Assembly (NCBI RefSeq): GCF_022539505.1
Contig: NC_061510.1
Span: 396,162,249-396,226,248 of the forward strand
DNA from: Lolium rigidum
Lineage: Eukaryota; Streptophyta; Magnoliopsida; Poales; Poaceae
Direction: 5' to 3'
DNA length: 64,000 nucleotides
Positions 47,621 through 59,679 of the stretch are shown here, piece after piece. The notes under the pieces were generated by a model. The model worked only from the letters and a program-made list of their open reading frames with translations, ran no database searches and had not been told where the DNA came from. The translations under genes were made by a program, and so were the position numbers. The stretch's first letter is position 1; every line of letters begins with the position of its first letter.

Positions 47621-47865
47621 GATCAAGACACGCTGCAAGGGGAGTCTCCACTTCTCAATCTCTTTACTTTGTTTTTGTCTTGCTTAGTTTTATTTACTAC
47701 TTTGTTTGCTGCACTAAATCAAAATACAAAAAAATTAGTTGCTAGTTTTACTTTATTTGCTATCTTGTTCGCTATATCAAAAACAGAAAAAATTAGTTAC
47801 TTGCAGTTACTTTACTAGATTCATCATGTTTCCTTTTAATTTTATCACAAAAAAACATACCGGTA

Positions 47866-48473
47866 GGACGTGGGTCTATAGTTGGGAGAAATAATATAGA
47901 AGAATTCTTCAACCATGTTAGTACCATTGACGATTTTGAGGATAGACACTTGGTAGACCTTGCGCCTACTTATGAAATTGCTGCTTGCGCATTTAGTTCG
48001 CTCTGTTGGAAACTAAATTTGTTAATCTTAATCCTATAATCCAACACATGTTTTTCACACTTGGCGATATGGAAGAAGGGGAAAAGAAAGATTTTGTATT
48101 AGAAACCCTTCTTAGAGAATTCGGTGGTCTAGCAAGAGAAGCTAGAAAGGTGTTTGCTAAATTTAATATGCTTGGTTCTCCTACTAATTTTGTTAGTCTC
48201 CTTGAAAAGATGGATATGGATAGAATAAGATACACTAATAATATTGATGATGGAGGGGAGATCAAAGCACCAATACTATGTAAGCTCCTAGCTATGAATG
48301 ATGCACTAGAAAATAACTATGCTTGGCTTGTTCCTGAAAATTTGTTTGATGAGAGTAGCACGCCTAAGACTAATGAAAAGAGAGATGCTAAAACTTATGT
48401 ATCTAATATACTATGCCTGGTTGAGAAAAGCCCACACCCCGCTGTAGAAGTACCACCCTTTGATAATACTTGA
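47866..48473 (+). pseudogene. Gag-like frame of the LTR element, broken once
   Basis: An open frame (about 47866-48000) continues in another phase from 48006 to the stop at 48473. The break is at CTCTG (48001-48005), a site of the kind that recurs in the repeats of this window. The roughly 200 residues are hydrophilic with Asn/Glu-rich helices (for example EEGEKKDFVLETLLREFGG). I cannot match it to a gag domain with certainty; the call rests on position behind the primer-binding site. Confidence 0.35.
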
Positions 48474-51063
48474 TACACACTTTACGCGCCTAGCTGAAAG
48501 GCGTTAAAGAAAAGCGCTTATGGGAGACAACCCATGTTTTTACCTACAGTACTTTGTTTTTATTTTGTGTCTTGGAAGTTGTTTACTACTGTAGCAACCT
48601 CTCCTTATCTTAGTTTTGTGTTTTGTTGTGCCAAGTTAAGCCATTGATAGAAAAGTAAGTACTAGATTTGGATTACTGCGCAGTTCCAGATTTCTTTGCT
48701 GTCACGAATCTGGGTCCACCTCCCTGTAGGTAGCTCAGAAAATTATGCCAATTTACGTGCATGATCCTCAGATATGTACGCAACTTTCATTCAATTTGAG
48801 CATTTTCATTTGAGCAAGTCTGGTGCCATTTTAAAATTCGTCAATACGAACTGTTCTGTTTTCACAGATTCTGCCTTTTATTTCGCGTTGCCTCTTTTGC
48901 TATGTTGGATGAATTTCTTTGATCCACTAATGTCCAGTAGCATTATGCAATGTCCAGAAGTGTTAAGAATGATTGTGTCACCTCTGAATATGTCAATTTA
49001 TATTGTGCACTAACCCTCTAATGAGTTGTTTCGAGTTTGGTGTGGAGGAAGTTTTCAAGGATCAAGAGAGGAGTATGATGCAACATGATCAAGGAGAGTG
49101 AAAGCTCTAAGCTTGGGGATGCCCCGGTGGTTCACCCCTGCATATATCAAGAAGACTCAAGCGTCTAAGCTTGGGGATGCCCAAGGCATCCCCTTCTTCA
49201 TCGACAACATTATCGGGTTCCTCCCCCGAAACTATATTTTTATTCCATCACATCTTATGTGCTTTTTCTTGGAGCGTCGGTTTGTTTTTGTTTTTGTTTT
49301 GTTTGAATAAAATGGATCCTAGCATTCACTTTATGGGAGAGAGACACGCTCCGCTGTAGCATATGGACAAGTATGTCCTTGGTTTCTACTCATAGTATTC
49401 ATGGCGAAGTTTCTCCTTCGTTAAATTGTTATATGGTTGGAATTGGAAAATGATACATGTAGTAATTGCTATAAATGTCTTGGGTAATGTGATACTTGGC
49501 AATTGTTGTGCTCATGTTTAAGCTCTTGCATCATATGCTTTGCACCCATTAATGAAGAAATACATAGAGCATGCTAAAATTTGGTTTGCATATTTGGTTT
49601 CTCTAAGGTCTAGATAATTTCTAGTATTGAGTTTGAACAACAAGGAAGACGGTGTAGAGTCTTATAATGTTTTCAATATGTCTTTTATGTGAGTTTTGCT
49701 GCACCGGTTCATCCTTGTGTTTGTTTCAAATAAGCCTTGCTAGCCTAAACCTTGTATCGAGAGGGAATACTTCTCATGCACCCAAAATACTTGAGCCAAC
49801 CACTATGCCATTTGTGTCCACCATACCTACCTACTACATGGTATTTTCCGCCATTCCAAAGTAAATTGCTTGAGTGCTACCTTTAAAATTCCAGCATTCA
49901 CCTTTGCAATATATAGCTCATGGGACAAATAGCTTAAAAACTATTGTGGTATTGAATATGTAATTATGCACTTTATCTCTTATTAAGTTGCTTGTTGTGC
50001 GATAACCATGTTTACTGGGGACGCCATCAACTATTCATTGTTGAATTTCATGTGAGTTGCTATGCATGTTCGTCTTGTCTGAAGTAAGGGCGATCTACAC
50101 TGGAGTTGAATGGTTTGAGCATGCATATTGTGAGAGAAGAACATTGGGCCGCTAACTAAAGCCATGCTCCATGGTGGAAGTTTCAGTTTTGGACAAATAT
50201 CCTCAAATCTCTAATGAGAAAAGAATTAATTGTTGTTGAATGCTTAAAGCATTAAAAGAGGAGTCCATTATCTGTTGTCTATGTTGTCCCGGTATGGATG
50301 TCTAAGTTGAGAATAATCAAAAGCGAGAAATCCAAATGCGAGCTTTCTCCTTAGACCTTTGTACAGACGGCATAGAGGTACCCCTTTGTGAAACTTGGTT
50401 AAAGCATATGTTTTGCGGTGATAATCCGGGTAGTCCAAGCTAATTAGGACAAGGTGCGGGCACTATTGGTACACTATGCATGAGGCTTGCAACTTATAAG
50501 ATATAATTTACATGATGCATATGCTTTATTACTACCGTTGACAAAATTGTTTCATGTTTTCAAAATCAAAGCTCTAGCACAAATATAGCAATCGATGCTT
50601 TTCCTCTATGAGGACCATTCTTTTACTTTCAATGTTGAGTCAGTTCACCTATTTCTCTCCACCTCAAGAAGCAAACACTTGTGTGAACTGTGCATTGATT
50701 CCTACATACTTGCTTATTGCACTTATTATATTACTCTATGTTGACAATATCCATGAGATATACATGTTACAAGTTGAAAGCAACCGCTGAAACTTAATCT
50801 TCTTTTGTGTTGCTTCAATGCCTTTACTTTGAATTATTGCTTTATGAGTTAACTCTTATGCAAGACTTATTGATGCTTGTCTTGAAGTGCTATTCATGAA
50901 AAATCTTTGCTATATGATTCACTTGTTTACTCATGTCATATATATTGTTTTGATCGCTGCATTCACTACATATGCTTTACAAATAGTATGATCAAGATTA
51001 TGATGGCATGTCACTCAGAAATTATCCGTGTTATCGTTTTACACCTGCCGGGACGAGCGGAAC

Positions 51064-51078
51064 TAAGCTTGGGGATGC
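51064..51078 (+). promoter_or_regulatory. Polypurine tract region
   Basis: TAAGCTTGGGGATGC ends directly at the 3' LTR. The same word occurs twice earlier in the interior (about 49109-49124 and 49168-49182). Confidence 0.6.
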
Positions 51079-52670
51079 TGATACGTCTCCGACGTATCGA
51101 TAATTTCTTATGTTCCATGCCACATTATTGATGTTATCTACATGTTTTATGCACACTTTATGTCATATTTGTGCATTTTCTCGGAACTAACCTATTAACA
51201 AGATGCCGAAGTGCCGCTTGTTGTTTTCTCGCTGTTTTTGGTTTCAGAAATCCTAGTAAGGAAATATTCTCGGAATTGGACGAAATCAAAGCCCGGGGCC
51301 TATTTTTCCACGAAGCTTCCCGAAGTCCGGAGGAGAGACGAAGAGGGCGGCGACGAGGGCCACACCCTAGGGCGGCGCGGCCCCCCTTGGCCGCGCGGCC
51401 CCGTGGTGTGGGGCCCCCGTGCCGCCTCTTGACCTGCCCTTCCGCCTACAAATAGCCTCCGTGACGAAACCCCCGGCACCGAGAGCCACGATACGGAAAA
51501 CCTTCCAGAGACGCCGCCGCCGCCGATCCCATCTCGGGGATCCAGGAGATCGCCTCCGCACCCTGCCGGAGAGGGGAATCATCTCCCGGAGGACTCTACG
51601 CCGCCATGGTCGCCTCCGTGTGATGTGTGAGTAGTCTACCCCTGGACTATGGGTCCATAGCAGTAGCTAGATGGTTGTCTTCTCCCCATTGTGCTTCATT
51701 GTCGGATCTTGTGAGCTGCCTATCATGATCAAGATCATCTATATGTAATTCTATATGTTGCGTTTGTTGGGATCCGATGAATAGAGAATACTTGTTATGT
51801 TGATTATCAAAGTTATGCTTATGTGTTGTTTATGATCTTGCATGCTCTCCGTTACTAGTAGATGCTCTGGCCAAGTAGATGCTTGTAACTCCAAGAGGGA
51901 GTACTTATGCTCGATAGTGGGTTCATGCCCGCATTGACACCGGGACGATGACGATGAAAGTTCTAAGGTTGTGTTGTCTTGTTGCCACTAGGGATAAAAC
52001 ATTGATGCTATGTCTAAGGATGTAGTTGTTGATTACATTACGCACCATACTTAATGCAATTGTCCGTTGCTTTGCAACTTAATACCGGAGGGGGTTCGGA
52101 TGATAACTCGAAGGTGGACTTTTTAGGCATAGATGCGGTTGGATGGCGGTCTATGTACTTTGTCGTAATGCCCAATTAAATCTCACTATACTCATCATGA
52201 TATGTATGTGCATTGTCATGCTCTCTTTATTTGTCAATTGCCCAACCGTAATTTGTTCACCCAACATGCCGTTCGTCTTATGGGAGAGACACCTCTAGTG
52301 AACTGTGGACCCCGGTCCAATTCTCTTTACTGAAATACAATCTACCGCAACACTTGTTCTACTATTTTCCGCAAACAATCATCTTCCACACAATACGGTT
52401 AATCCTTTGTTACAGCAAGCCGGTGAGATTGACAACCTCAATCGTTTCGTTGGGGCAAAGTACTTTGGTTGTGTTGTGCGGGTTCCACGTTGGCGCCGGA
52501 ATCCCCGGTGTTGCGCCGCACTACATCCCGCCGCCATCAACCTTCAACGTGCTTCTTGGCTCCTCCTGGTTCGATAAACCTTGGTTTCTTTCTGAGGGAA
52601 AACTTGCTGCTGTGCGCATCATACCTTCCTCTTGGGGTTGCCCAACGAACGTGTGAAATACACGCCATCA
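51079..52670 (+). repeat. 3' LTR
   Basis: 1592 bp, same start and end as the 5' LTR, followed by the target duplication CCGGC. Length differs from the 5' copy by 8 bases through many small indels. Confidence 0.95.
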
Positions 52671-53150
52671 CCGGCCTGGACTTCTTCTTCGCTCGCGCAT
52701 GCCTCCCTCTCCTCCCTCGCGCTTCCATGGGATGTCTTCATGTACAGCTTCATGGCCAGCTCCATGTCCAGCTTCACGTCCAGCTTCTTATCCAGCTGCT
52801 GCTCTCCTCCTCGTGCGATGCTTGCTCCTTATTCATACCTGATCATACATAAGTAAAAGGACTTAGGCAGTATAAAGTTCTCGTCGATCAAAGTATCACT
52901 TAGGAACAAGTTCACCTGTTGTTTGAGTAGCTTCGCACAAGCTCTTGTCATAGGTCAAATCCTGACTTCATTGGACTTGACCTTCACAGGAGCATCGTCT
53001 TCATCTTGCAATGACGGAGGTAGTAGTGTAGTAGGGACGTCCTCATCACTACTCTACTCTCATCGAGTGGCGGAGCTTGGCACAATGCATGGGCAGACGA
53101 AACAACAATCTTGAACCGGTATATCATGAGAAATATGTAAATGGAGTGAA
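52671..53150. mobile_element. Older LTR-like repeat, right half
   Basis: Continues the repeat broken at 45992; CAGCTTCATG/TCCAGCTTC-type words are repeated at 52745-52800. It carries text (AAGTAAAAGGACTTAGGCAG and on) that I recall from Triticeae LTR leaders. Not searched. Confidence 0.35.
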
Positions 53151-54000
53151 TATACTACAGTAGGGCGAACGCACAAGGTGGGCCTGGTGGGCCGTGGCCC
53201 ACCCCATAATTTGAGAAAAAATAAGTTTCCTCTAATTTCAAAAATATTGGCTACATATATAACTTATTTAGCAAAAATATATAATTAGGGAGCGCAATTT
53301 CTTTTTATAGGTGTGCCCATCCTCTACTTGTTTCATGTGTCCGCCAATGTACTAGAGGTGTGGTGGAAGAGCTCAGGAAGGTGGGGCTTCTTCGTATGAT
53401 CCAAGCGGTGGGCGCAAAACTTGTTGAAGCCATCAAGACAACTGTTCATGATGTGTCAGTTAATGGTCATCTCTTCGGAGAGATTATGTTTTCAGCTTGT
53501 TTAAATTTCTCTAGTTTTTCTGTTTAGTATTGCCCAAGGGCTTGTAATAAAGTTGCGGACGCTGTCGCCACGTATGGCAAAACTTGGACATCAGTCCCCA
53601 GCCGTATGGCCGGATGATGTACCTGAGTTTGTACGAGTTTTACTGGACAACGATCGTGCTGGTTCCACATGTTAATGAAAGTCTGGTTTCCATCTCAAAA
53701 TAAAAAACTTTTGTAAACTTACTTTTATTAGTAAGCGCCTACTTAAGCATCCATGCATTGTGGGTGCTCTTATATGTCACAATAAGTAACTATTTATATA
53801 AAATAAAAAGAAATTTATATCGAGCGGACGTTAGAATTCTAGCATACTGAACACAACATTTGCGTTTTGTTGTACCGATGGTAGAACGTCGAGATGCACG
53901 TACGGGAGGAAAAAGGGAGGAGGCCAAGGCGAGCCGAGGTCTTTTTCAGTTTCTGCTTTGCTGGACAAACACCAAGCAAAAGGTACCGCGCGCGCGTGGT
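53151..54000. other. Intergenic, nothing firm
   Basis: AT-rich with a GGGCC patch near 53180-53205 that may be the end of a hAT MITE. No gene is seen. Confidence 0.3.
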
Positions 54001-54570
54001 CCTCTCGACCGGACCGGAGACGACGTTCTCCGGCGTGCACGTACGTCTGTGAGTTGCCATCCGTCCGTCCACCGTCACTGTCGCACGTACAGCCCGGCCG
54101 CTGGCTGCGCGCGGCCGTGCCCCGTCTTTACTCGCCTGCCGGGGCGCGGTCGCTGGCCGGACACGCCCACATGCGCGCCGTCAATGCGCGCGGCGACGCT
54201 GCCGGCCGCCCGGCCACACGCGCGTACGGAGCCCAGCCACCGCTCGCCATCAAGCCGCATACGACGCTCGGCTCGCGACCACGTCCGCGCGTGCGTGCCT
54301 CGCGACCACGGGCGCACGTCGGCATCGCCGTCGTCGATGGGCTCCGCCTCGCGCCACCGGCGCCGCCGCCCGCCGGGCCCTCCCAGTTAGCGCTCGGTCG
54401 TCTGCGCCAGCGCGGCAGCACCAGCCACACGCGTGCTCCTGTGTCGCGACGTGCTCGTGCGCAAGCGGAATCGTCTAGGCCATGGATCCTCCTAGCGCAG
54501 CAGCTCGTCGGTGACGAGGCGATAAAACCTGTTGGGTGGGGTGTGCGCGCGCCTTGGCTGTAGCAATCAC
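54001..54570. other. CpG-rich island without a recognised gene
   Basis: Extremely CpG-rich with TACGTACGT- and GCGCGC-type words. A 201-aa plus-strand frame covers it (53958-54563), but it is open on both strands and low in complexity, as expected in GC-rich DNA. It could be the promoter of a lost or distant gene. Confidence 0.35.
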
Positions 54571-55014
54571 TAGCTCGTCGCCGTTTCTCGTTGCAGTTTT
54601 GTAGGTAGCTAGCCATGGTTTTTTCTGTAGTGCTGCAGGGTGTTCTGGCTGTATGTCACTGTAAGTTGAATGTGGTTACCGGCTCACTGCATCCAAAATG
54701 TTCTCCCATGTGGGGTTTTATTCATTTAAAGCCAGACTTACACCTTAAGTTTAAAACGGGCCGGGAGACACTCGGTTGCAACGTAGTGTTTGGCACTCCC
54801 CCGACTTTTTTCGTTACACTATTTCGGAAATCTAAGGACTCGATCTTATGGATATGAAAATATACAGGATTTCCGATCCTAGCGGGAAAATGTCTGAAAC
54901 GGATACTCAATTTAAGGTGACTAAACAAAAGGCCTCTCTCGAAAAATACCCCTTGTGTGGCTTTTCCAATCCCACACCAGGGGTTCTAACCCTAGCCGCC
55001 GAAGGCACACACCA
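54571..55014. other. Flank of the CACTA element
   Basis: No gene. It ends at the CACTA terminus; the three bases before it are CCA. Confidence 0.4.
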
Positions 55015-55310
55015 CACTACTAGGAAAAAGGTTACCGCCGGCACACAGAATTGGCCTACCGCCGGCGCCTTCAGGTTCACCGGCGATAACCTCGCCGGTG
55101 GTAATGGGCTATCGCCGGCGCCTCCCAACTCGCCGGGGGTAAGTGCCGTTACCGCCGGCGTTCTACCACTCGCCGGGGTAAGTGTTGTCAATTCGCCGGG
55201 GTTAGTCTTACCGCCGGCGTCTTACCGTTTCGCCGGGGAAACAGGCCGTAGTGCTGGCGATTGCAAAACGCCGAGGATCCAAGATACATTTCGCCGGCGT
55301 TAACATTAGC
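55015..55310. repeat. CACTA terminus and subterminal CCGGCG array
   Basis: The terminal inverted repeat is followed by repeated ACCGCCGGCG / CTCGCCGGGGTAAGTG units in both orientations. Such subterminal motifs are the binding sites of the TNPA-type protein in En/Spm elements. Confidence 0.85.
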
Positions 55311-55587
55311 AGGAGTAAAAAAATAAATCTCGAATTTGACAAGCATATACACCGGAATTCAAGCATATACACGGAATATACGAGGCAATTACCGAATGAC
55401 GACAAAATAGACAACATTAGCAAGATACACATCATTGGCAATGATACACATCATTAGAAAGTCCCGAAATGTCCATAACATGCATGCATGCATCAATAAC
55501 ACAAGTGTCGACCATAGTTCAAACATCACGACTCGAAGTAGCACATGTTACGTAAATACATATAAGTCCAAGGTGTCGATGACCTAG

Positions 55588-55831
55588 CTAAACAACAATG
55601 ACATAATAAACTAGAGAGACGGTGGCGGCAAGCATCATCACGATGAAAGGGGTCCTCCACATCTCCCTCCTCTGTCCCGCTCGAAAGTTGGCGTATCGAG
55701 TTTCCGCCTCCTCCAAAGTGGTGTACCCCTTGTAGCCGTTGCCGCCGAAACGGTGGACTCTGCCTCCTACGGTCTTCCCGGTCCTCGTAGACTCCGGGAA
55801 CCCTGCCGTGGTAGACGACATAGTACGTCAT
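55588..55831 (-). pseudogene. CACTA ORF with RNase H1 N-terminal-like (hybrid-binding) domain
   Basis: From 55831 the frame reads TYYVVYHGRVPGVYED and, after one frame change, continues as VHRFGGNGYKGYTTLEEAE. Together these are the two halves of the small domain found at the N-terminus of RNase H1, which binds RNA-DNA hybrids. A hydrophobic stretch (IVMMLAATVSLVYYVIVV) ends it at 55588. The break is at CTCTG (55758-55762 on plus), one of the recurrent sites. Grass CACTA elements are known to carry such an ORF; I recall this from family knowledge. Confidence 0.6.
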
Positions 55832-55979
55832 CTATGCAAACACACAACAAAGAAATGTAAGTTGTTAGTACATCCATAGAGAGAGATATAACATATAGGT
55901 GTGCAAAAGAACAAACATAAAAAATACTTATGTAATTTATGACTAACATTTGCAGGACACAAAAGTTTTTGACTCAAGT

Positions 55980-57575
55980 CTACTTCGGCGGGAAGGGACG
56001 GATGCCCTCGAGCGTGTTGAATGTTCTCTCGTCACATCCATCTTCTAATCGGCCTTCTATCTCGGAATTAGAAAGTGCGGAGGCATAGTTGAACAAGCCA
56101 CCATTCATGATGACATCCCTCCGAGTATTGTGCAAATGGTCCGCTGGATGGCACGGAAGTCGCCTCTCACGTTTTCATCGGTGGTGTCCGCCATGTTCAC
56201 GAACTTCCCCTGCGGAGCGAGATGGCAACAAGAGATCGTTCCGAGACCTTACAACCGCCCTCATCCGTAGGATGGCAAACCATGCCTCCATCCCATTGTC
56301 ATCCACCGATTGCTTTAGGCAGGGGAACTTGGTTATGTGGTTGCACACATGGCAACCCTTAACTTTCTTCTCATGCCCGAGTTTGTTGACGCCAACCTCG
56401 GCTATGAAGCCGCCGAGGGCTTTATCAAGTGTAGACTTAAGGTCGGTGAAGTCTTTCTCCTTATCAAGCCCGGAGTCGAGATAAGTGACATCGGAATGAT
56501 ACGGGTAAAAGAGGAGGAGGGTGCAATACTTGAAACTGCGCAAAATGGAAATAAACCATCATACTCGGCTATTAAGGAAATTCATGAAAGAATGTAATAT
56601 AGGGTACTTTAGTAACCAAATACTTACTCGCGGAAATATGGTATGACAAAGCAACTCTTATCCTTGTTTAACACCAAGAAATTCTTGATATAGTTGGCGA
56701 GAAACGCTTGTTCGGTCCGGGCGACAGTTGGAGTCATGTAGTAGGGGTCCATGATAGCGATGTGCGTTGTGTTCTCCATGGCGATATCGTGCGCCATGCT
56801 GAGCGATATGAGGCGGACCAAGCTTCGGTCTAGCTGTTGCATGTGGAAGAGCTCGAAGATGTCTTCGTACCGAATGAATATCAAGTCCGCAGGGTATGTG
56901 TTGACAAAGCCAAAGCCGGTGGGCACCTTGGCGATCAAAATCGGGTACGATGGATTTCTATCTTTAAGAAGTAGCTTCTCCTTTGTTAGAATAGCATCAT
57001 GCACGCTCCTCATATCCGGCGTCAACTTGTTGACATAGTGTGCTCGGCAGCATCGGCTCGCCTAAGTGATGCAACTTCCTCCACGGGGTCGGCAACTTGT
57101 CATTAACCACTATCTTGCTTGCCGCAACATCTCCCGACTTCTTCCGCTTCCTGCCCTTCTTCTTACCGCAATCGGGAGCGGCGTTTTGTTTCATACCTTC
57201 CGTGGTCGCACCAAGGAGTGTCCTCGGGGTAAGCCCAACTCGGGGCGGAGCGGTGAAGGCGGTAGTGTCCTCCTGCTCGGGCGTTTCTTGTGAAAGGAAC
57301 AACTTCTTCTTTAGGATATGACCGGCGGGTGGCTTGTAAGGAGAAACCGCGTCGGCGTCGAGCTCGGCGATGAACGTATCAATGGGAGCTTGATCGATGT
57401 CCAACGCCTTGTCGTGCTGACTCTCGTGCGGACTATCGGGCCGACTATCGGGCTCAAATTGATCATAAGCCGGTGGAGCACCGGCCCCGCCTTTGCTCGC
57501 CGTAGAAGCGGTCGTTGGAGCTGGGACCTTGGCTTGGCTCGGGGCATCCGTTGCATCCTGAGGAGTGACCATGCC
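55980..57575 (-). pseudogene. CACTA second gene, C-terminal part, Ulp1-like protease
   Basis: A Pro/Ser/Asp-rich stretch (57572-57080) with a basic KKKGRKRKKSGD signal leads to DLIFIRYEDIFELFHMQQLD, then IAIMDPYYM and NKDKSCFVIPYF. An intron (about 56623-56535, donor GTAAGT) separates this from LLLFYPYHSDVTYLDSG. The order W/F-rich block, IMDPYY, then a YLDSG segment is that of the Ulp1/C48-type domain in CACTA proteins. The stop is at 55980-55982. Frames break at 57043-57046 and 56215-56222, both at CTCG/CGAG sites. Ulp1 peptidases cleave SUMO; whether this one is active cannot be told. Confidence 0.65.
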
Positions 57576-57719
57576 ATAGCTTGCCTCCGAACCTGAGGCG
57601 GTGTTCAGCTGAATTAGGGCTTTCGGCCATAGAAGGATGTGATTCTTGAGGTCCCCGAGAGTGAGCGGGGTTTCCGTTTACGGGGGTTGATAAGGAGGAT
57701 GGAGGTCTTGGCATCCCGG

Positions 57720-59679
57720 TAACGACCGGTTCACGCGAACCCGGCTCAAGCTATCATCCATCCCGACGCGAGTGGAAAATCCGCCGTGTTGGCAGGATGA
57801 CACCTGCCGCTCGCTACGGCCTTCAACTTGTTGTCCACATTCGGTAGCAAGGTGCAAGGAGTCGCGTTCGCCCGTGAAAACATGTGTATGTCGAGAGGGG
57901 CGACGACAAAGTAACTAATTTGTAGAGCTTGAGATACTAAATTAATTACCGTGAGGGCGTCGAGCTCGGCTCGCGTTGAAGGACCGAGGCCGAGCGTGCG
58001 AGTGAGCGAGGGGCTAGTACGGCCCCCCCCCGAGTCCGGCGAATCCTCTCTAGCGCCGACATTGCCGGCGGGTGGAGTCACCAAGTTGGGTGTGCATTGA
58101 GCGTGTCTAGTTGGAGGCCGGTTGTCCGAGTTGCCGGCGCCTAGGCTGATAACCGGCATCGGTCCCTTACCGCCGGCGTCGAAGTAATTCTTCATCGACA
58201 AGCACAAGATCGGGGATGATTTCATTGACCTCGTTGGCCAGCGCGTCATCGACCCCGGTAGCAACCTCGACACCGACGCGTTGCTCGAACCTCGGCACCG
58301 ACTCGTTGCTGAACCTCGGCACCGACGCGTTGCTCCATGGTTGTTTCCAAGTCGGCCACCTTTTTCGGAAGAGCCTCGTGCTCCCGGTCCTTCTGCGCCC
58401 GCCGCGACTCCCTAGTGCTTGAGGGCACGTCCAAGCCATAGTCGGCAAGCTTGCGACCTCCTCCGGCGCCGGGGACATGGTGGGGCTTGTCCAAAAGCGG
58501 CCGCGCCTTCACGGTGTTCGGACCCCCGATAAAAGGCGTGTCCCACGGGACTTTGCCGGTCGACGTCCGGGACGAGGAGCCGGCTGATTCGGCGGCTGCT
58601 TGTTCCGCCAACTCGCCGAAGTAACATGAACAATTTTAGAATGTAATGGACTTGGTGAGCAGTATCAAATTAATAAGCTGGTAAATTGCTTACCACTCGC
58701 TTTCTCAAGTGCCATCACCTTCGCGTCGGCGACCAACTCAACTCCCACCACCACATCGGGTTTCGTGACACGTTTCCCACCCAATTCTCTATGGTATCGG
58801 GACCCGAGATATGCCCCGAAGAGTGGGTCTTTGTACTTGGCAAAAGGGGGCTCGAGGCCGGCATTTATGTAGGCCTGGTCCTCCTTGTCCCATACCGAGC
58901 TGCTTGCCTTCGAAGCCACGGCAACCGAGATTGTGGTGACCGATGTTCTTTTCCGCCGGCCTCCTTCCCCCAGGTCGATTGTTCTTTGGTGTACTCGAGC
59001 TCCTCGTTTTCCAAGAATTTATTATACTCGCTCCGGCGTCATCCGCGGGAAGTGGCGCCGGATCTCTTCCCAAGTCTCATTGTCACCAAGCATCCCCCTC
59101 AGCATGGTTTTATAACCGCCGAGGTTCTTGGAGAACTTAGAGAGGGCTCGTCTGTTCACGATGTTATCCTTGGGATCCTCGTTCCTGTATTCCACGGGGA
59201 ACTCATACCGTGCGTGCAGCCGCGCAAGGAGTTGGGCCTGCAGATGCTTGCTTCTTCTTGGTTCGGAGTTTCGTCTCGTTGACGTCGACGACGTCCCGAA
59301 GGATTGCTCCCAGTTGGAGGCCGTACCCCTTCGCCAGGTGCTTGGGATCAGTAGGAAGACCGGTCTTGGCGTCCACCGCGGTGATTATCTCGCGAGTGGT
59401 GCCGACCCTGTTTGGGCGCCGCTGCTTCCGTTTCCTCTTGGCCTCGGTAGTAGTATCCGAGCTACCCCCGGCAACGCCACTGTCGGTGGTCTCGTCGGCA
59501 GCGGCCCTCTCATCCTCACCATCGTTGTCCATCTCATCATCCCCCTCCTCCGAGGACTCGTCATCGCTGCCCCTTGGAAGGTCCTCCAGCTGATCCGAGA
59601 CCATGAGCCTGTAGTGCTCATCCAACTTCCGCTGAGAAGACCCGTCAGCGTCTTCGTTGGGGTCTACAGAAGACGACAT
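57720..59679 (-). pseudogene. CACTA second gene, N-terminal part (En/Spm plant transposase-like)
   Basis: The likely start is at 59679 (MSSSVDPNEDADGSS). A Ser/Asp/Glu-rich region follows (DDESSEEGDDEMDNDGED), then a basic block and the segment THREE-part core: LHARYEFPVEYRNEDPKDNI-like text at about 59200-59150, then TWEEIRRHFPRMTPE near 59060, then a D/G-rich linker and EQRVGAEV heptad-like repeats (58335-58260). This is the TNPA / 'plant transposase Ptta' type. Frame breaks occur at about 59210, 59027-59030 and 58284-58287. It joins the Ulp1-like part downstream as one gene. Confidence 0.6.

Larger units (their letters stand above)
45993..52670 (+). mobile_element. Complete non-autonomous LTR retrotransposon
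   Basis: Two LTRs in the same orientation (45993-47592 and 51079-52670), each TG..CA, with the 5-bp target duplication CCGGC on both sides (45988-45992, 52671-52675). The element is 6678 bp. A primer-binding site and a polypurine tract are present. The 3.5-kb interior has only one gag-like frame (about 47866-48473) and no protease, reverse transcriptase, RNase H or integrase, so it must depend on a partner. The LTR start TGATACGTCTCCGACGTATC is well known from Triticeae Gypsy-type repeats. Insertion is nested in an older LTR-like repeat. Confidence 0.93.

Noticed and set aside
53066..53347. hAT MITE between GTGGCGGAG and TCCGCCAATG
   Set aside because: The ends are weak and no 8-bp duplication is seen.
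53958..54563. 201-aa GC-rich plus-strand frame
   Set aside because: The opposite strand is open as well, as expected from lack of stops in CpG-rich DNA, and no domain is seen.
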